From Sebastes aleutianus (lineage: Eukaryota > Chordata > Actinopteri > Perciformes > Sebastidae): a DNA stretch of 64,000 bases. The stretch covers positions 16,169,444-16,233,443 of the forward strand of contig CAKAKS010000004.1 in the NCBI GenBank assembly GCA_916700875.1. Direction: 5' to 3'. Position numbers and translations under genes: made by a program. Below are positions 60,766 through 64,000 of this stretch, piece after piece. How positions within the stretch are numbered: position 1 is the stretch's first letter; every line of letters starts with the position of its first letter. Below the pieces are notes generated by a model. It worked only from the letters and a program-made list of their open reading frames with translations. It made no database searches and was not told the origin of the DNA.

Positions 60766-61065
60766 GTATTGTATTGTATTGTATTTTGTTTTATTTTATT
60801 TTATTTTATTTTATTTTATTTTATTTTATTTTATTTTATTTTATTCTATTCTATTCTATTCTATTCTATTCTATTCTATTCTATTATTTTATTTTATTTT
60901 ATTTTATGTTATTTTATTTTTATTGTATTGTATTTTATTGTATCTTATCTTATCTTATCTTATCTTATCTTATCTTATCTTATCTTATTTTATTTTATTT
61001 TATTTTATTTTATTTTATTCTATTCTATTCTATTCTATTCTATTCTATTCTATTTTATTTTATTT
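60766..61065. repeat. Pentanucleotide microsatellite with motif switches
   Basis: A 300-bp T-rich array is made of blocks of TTTTA, then TTCTA, mixed TTTTA/TTGTA, TCTTA, TTTTA and TTCTA again. The long open frames across it are artefacts of the 15-base periodicity. Confidence 0.92.
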
Positions 61066-61324
61066 AAACTGATATGGACCTATGGGTCTGAAATAAGGTT
61101 AATGATTAATGAATGAATACATAGCCTACACACATAACATATTGTTATTGTTAAAGATCAATCCAGTGGTTCCCAAACTTTTTGACTTGTTCTCATTGTT
61201 TTATCAAAATGTAAAAAAATAAAAGCTGTATATTGATAAATATGTGTTTGTTTGTTTGTTTTAAAGTGAAATCTTTTTCTGTGACTTCCTGTCTGGAGAG
61301 CAACAAAAGGAAGTACCTTTGGCT

Positions 61325-61338
61325 GTCACTATGGCAAC
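61325..61338 (+). promoter_or_regulatory. dlec1: Candidate RFX X-box upstream of dlec1
   Basis: GTCACTATGGCAAC fits the 14-bp palindromic X-box (GTNRCC-N2-RGYAAC) with one mismatch. It lies 230 bp upstream of the proposed dlec1 start codon. RFX factors switch on ciliary genes, and DLEC1 (CFAP81) is a ciliary protein, so the position makes sense. Binding is not shown. Confidence 0.5.
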
Positions 61339-61567
61339 CACATGTACACAAACAGGGTGGATAAACCAGAGAAGCAGTGCAGGACTTCAACAAAATGAAC
61401 TTTTAGCCACAGTTTTAGCCAGCTAAATTATGTTTATAGGTTATCTTTGGAAGGTTAACGATTCGTGTAACTCGTTTAATAAACTTTTACTCGTAAATGG
61501 ACGCTAATTAACTAACTTATAACTATTTATAACAGAGGCTACATGAGTGTCTCAGTGTTTCTGCACC

Positions 61568-62318
61568 ATGCTGGAAGAAGAAGCAGAGACGGGAGAAACA
61601 TCCCGGTTAGACCCGTGTGTGAACAGTCACAGACCCGCATCAGGAAAGTCACAGGTAGGAAACACCTGCTGCTGAGAATACTTAACATTACACTCACCTG
61701 CAGGACAGGTAATAATGCACACAGAGCACTTTCATAGACTAAGCTACTGGAGTTACCCTGCACTATACTCGTTTTTAACAGTCTCTTCTGCACTATATTC
61801 ACTTTTTTAATAGTCCTGTATCACAGCTGTTAACAGTTTTCTTCATCTCCTTGTATTTTTATATCTGGTATATTTTTTTGTACTTTGCACTACTAACTTT
61901 TTTACTAACATGTTTTGCACTATGGAACTGTGATGCTGGAAACTATCTTTCTATCTTTCTATCTTTCTATCTATCTATCTATCTATCTATCTATCCATCA
62001 CATTTTATAACCACCTCTTTCTCGTACATTAGGACATTTCTCATGTGTTAGCAAGCACTTTCAAGGACCTTTACATAAAAGACAGCATTGGGAAAGACAC
62101 TGTGTCCAACCTCATCAAGACAAAGAATGGACGAAGCGGCTATCATGAAAGATATGTTGAAGAGCTTCAACAGGTAAACTAACAACACTGTTACACAGAA
62201 AACACTGCAAAACTCTACTGCATGCTTCACAATTCAAAGTCAATAGAAGAAATATTACAATTTTATATATATATATATATATTTATTTATATATATATAT
62301 ACTGTATATATATATGTA

Positions 62319-62354
<36 letters not shown>

Positions 62355-63526
62355 AAAATTTGTCCTAATATATGTATTTGTCCTTAATATATTTATATGT
62401 CCTTAATATATATATATATATTTATATGTCCTTAATATATATAATTATTGTGCTTGTTTTCCAATCACGTAGGCTCATTCTGAATACAGCCGGCGTATAA
62501 AAGAGGCTGACATGCTGGAGAGTCATATAATTGAGGCCAGAGCTCGGGCTGCAGCCACAGAAAGCCAGGCCTACGAGAGGATGAAAGAGGAGATGGGAGC
62601 TCTTTACGATTACCAGGGCTTCCTCACACGTGAGATGGAAACATTGTCGTGAATTGTTATAATACATTATACTGCTGTAAAGAAGATGAACTATATTTAC
62701 TTTGAAATAAAAGGGATGTTATTTGATCTATTTTCAGTCAAATCAGCGTACTCCTGGTGCGTAGACAGCGATCTTCTTGAAATGAACAACCTGATTTCCC
62801 CCCGGGACTACTTACCTACACAAAAACCCCGTGTGCGAGCACCAGCAGCAAGTACATGACCCCCTTTTGGATTCATCTTAAATTATTAATGGACGATGTA
62901 TTTTTGGCTCAATATTTAACTTATTCTTTTCCTGTCAGTAAAATGGAATCCTGGCAAAACAACCATTTCCTACGCCATGCACGTGTCAAGGAAGCCTCAG
63001 GATGATGGTTATACTCTAATGCCCAGTCCAGAAAAGATCATCCCAGAAATGAATAAGTCAGATCTCAGCCTGACCTTCGAATCCAGCTCGGTTACCCCAA
63101 AGAGGAAGAAAAGTCCCAGAGAGGTGAGGAGTCACAAGCCTACACACTTTCCATTAGACATAGCTATCAAGAGTGATACATTTTACAACAATACTCTGAG
63201 TTTTGAAAACTGATGTAATTGATTATTCTGATCTGGTAAGCCCGAGTTCCTCTGGGACGGAGGGATACTTGATTACATCAGTGCACTATAAATATGTTTC
63301 AGAAGCCCAACCAGACCAAACCCAGACCAAAGTGGAAGGATGAGCCAAGTGCAAAGGATCGGGAAGAGGGATGGGAAAGGCTTCAGAAGCTGAAAGATCG
63401 AAACAGCTACCTACGCAATCCTCGCTTCCTTCCTCTGAACGCACAGCAGGGCGGCACGTCCCTCGTCCGGCCCAGGACCAAAACGGGGAAGATGGAGCAT
63501 GTGAGGAAAGGGATGGAAGAGCAAAG
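61568..63526 (+). CDS. dlec1: DLEC1/CFAP81 ciliary protein, 5' part
   Basis: DLEC1 (CFAP81) is a large cilia and flagella-associated protein of about 1,750 residues in human. Only the N-terminal third or less of a coding unit is here: exons 61568-61654, 62033-62173, 62473-62629, 62738-62851, 62939-63123 and 63303-63526. Together they carry about 302 codons and end in a donor, so the gene continues past the window. The start chosen is ATG at 61568 in a CACCATGC context; it feeds ...GKSQ-DISHVL in frame. Conserved stretches recognised from human are DISHxL, VEELQQ, MLESHI, the WCVDSDLL/LISPRDY region and YLRNPRFLPLN. The segment is charged and probably helical in the third exon. The Ig-like ASH/MSP repeats expected later are outside. 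Gene order (head to head with plcd1) matches human. Confidence 0.93.
61947..61996. repeat. dlec1: (ATCT)n microsatellite
   Basis: CTATCTTT units followed by CTAT units lie in the first dlec1 intron, about 40 bp from the next exon. Confidence 0.85.
62255..62445. repeat. dlec1: (AT)n tract with GTCCTTAATATAT repeats
   Basis: Long AT runs are followed by four copies of TGTCCTTAATATAT-like units in the intron before exon 62473. Confidence 0.85.
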
Positions 63527-64000
63527 GTACCTGGGATGTGCTGAGTGGAAGGGCCCTCGTCATCATTTCACAAAAACATTTTGTCACAGGGCAGCAGATA
63601 TAAAAAGGCAGGATATTAATATAGTAGGTCAAAATTGTTGTAGTCGCTACACATTGTGGGTAAAAATGCTTTGTGCTAAGCTTTTAGTTACTCATTACAT
63701 ATGCCTTATCACAATATAAAGCCTAGGCTGTATCCATACAGCTTCAAAAATAGTTTCCCATATAATTAATTTAACTTAGCACAACCCCCTTTACCCAGGA
63801 AATCAGAGTGGATTTTCCCACCAATTATGCAAAAATAAAATCTCAGGACAAAACCATTTTTTTTTAAAATTTATAATTAATTGATTAATCAAATCAGGCT
63901 AAGGTCACATGATATTTGCAGACCGATTGAGTCTTAGCAAATGGCCGGTCAAAATTTCCGAATGCATTTTGACACAGCTGTGATCTAGAGACAAACGCAG

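Larger units (their letters stand above)
57622..61567. other. Intergenic plcd1-dlec1
   Basis: This head-to-head spacer of about 3.9 kb is dominated by tandem repeats (58190-58515, 59735-60092, 60766-61065) with no convincing gene. The stretch 58520-59620 shows nothing recognisable. Confidence 0.6.

Noticed and set aside
60698..61116. Three long overlapping open frames of Ile/Leu/Phe/Tyr
   Set aside because: They are produced by the pentanucleotide repeat, whose 15-base period avoids stops.

Overview
This window is a nuclear genomic segment of a ray-finned (teleost) fish. The evidence is multi-exon vertebrate genes with GT-AG introns, an AT-rich background packed with short foldback/MITE-type repeats of the kind common in teleosts, many CA/TG, ATT and ATTTT microsatellites, and a gene order that matches a known vertebrate block. 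I recognise no prokaryotic, phage, CRISPR or viral gene.

Layout, left to right. (1) 1-22335: ctdspl (+), a small CTD phosphatase of the SCP/HAD family. Its first coding exon lies outside the window. Six constitutive coding exons and one 33-bp cassette exon are present, and the intron after the fourth exon carries the precursor of microRNA miR-26a. (2) 22340-26300: an intergenic stretch of repeats, including one transposon nested in another. (3) 26315-41640: vill (+), a villin-like actin-binding protein of six gelsolin-like repeats plus headpiece, complete at 887 residues. (4) 41640-57621: plcd1 (-), phospholipase C delta 1, complete, with two alternative first coding exons (752 or 775 residues) and one U12-type intron. 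(5) 57622-61567: intergenic, full of minisatellites and microsatellites. (6) 61568 to the window end: dlec1/cfap81 (+), a ciliary protein gene; only the first six coding exons (about 302 codons) lie inside.

The order and orientation ctdspl(+) vill(+) plcd1(-) dlec1(+) is that of human 3p22. This supports calling the villin-family gene vill rather than vil1. Vill and plcd1 converge tail to tail, with polyadenylation signals on opposite strands only about 35 bp apart. Plcd1 and dlec1 diverge head to head across about 4 kb. The genes are not one pathway. ctdspl and miR-26a are linked as host and intronic microRNA, a pairing conserved in vertebrates. vill and plcd1 both act on or bind PIP2 and calcium, but I see no sign of shared regulation.

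No wholly new biological system stands out. The most notable features are the U12 intron with a perfect GTATCCTT donor, the conserved microexon, the paired alternative starts of plcd1, the back-to-back polyadenylation zone, a near-consensus RFX X-box upstream of the ciliary gene dlec1, a foldback transposon with both arms interrupted by different elements, and several odd minisatellites. All exon boundaries were read by eye from splice sites and frame continuity. Protein identities rest on remembered family sequences, not on a database search.
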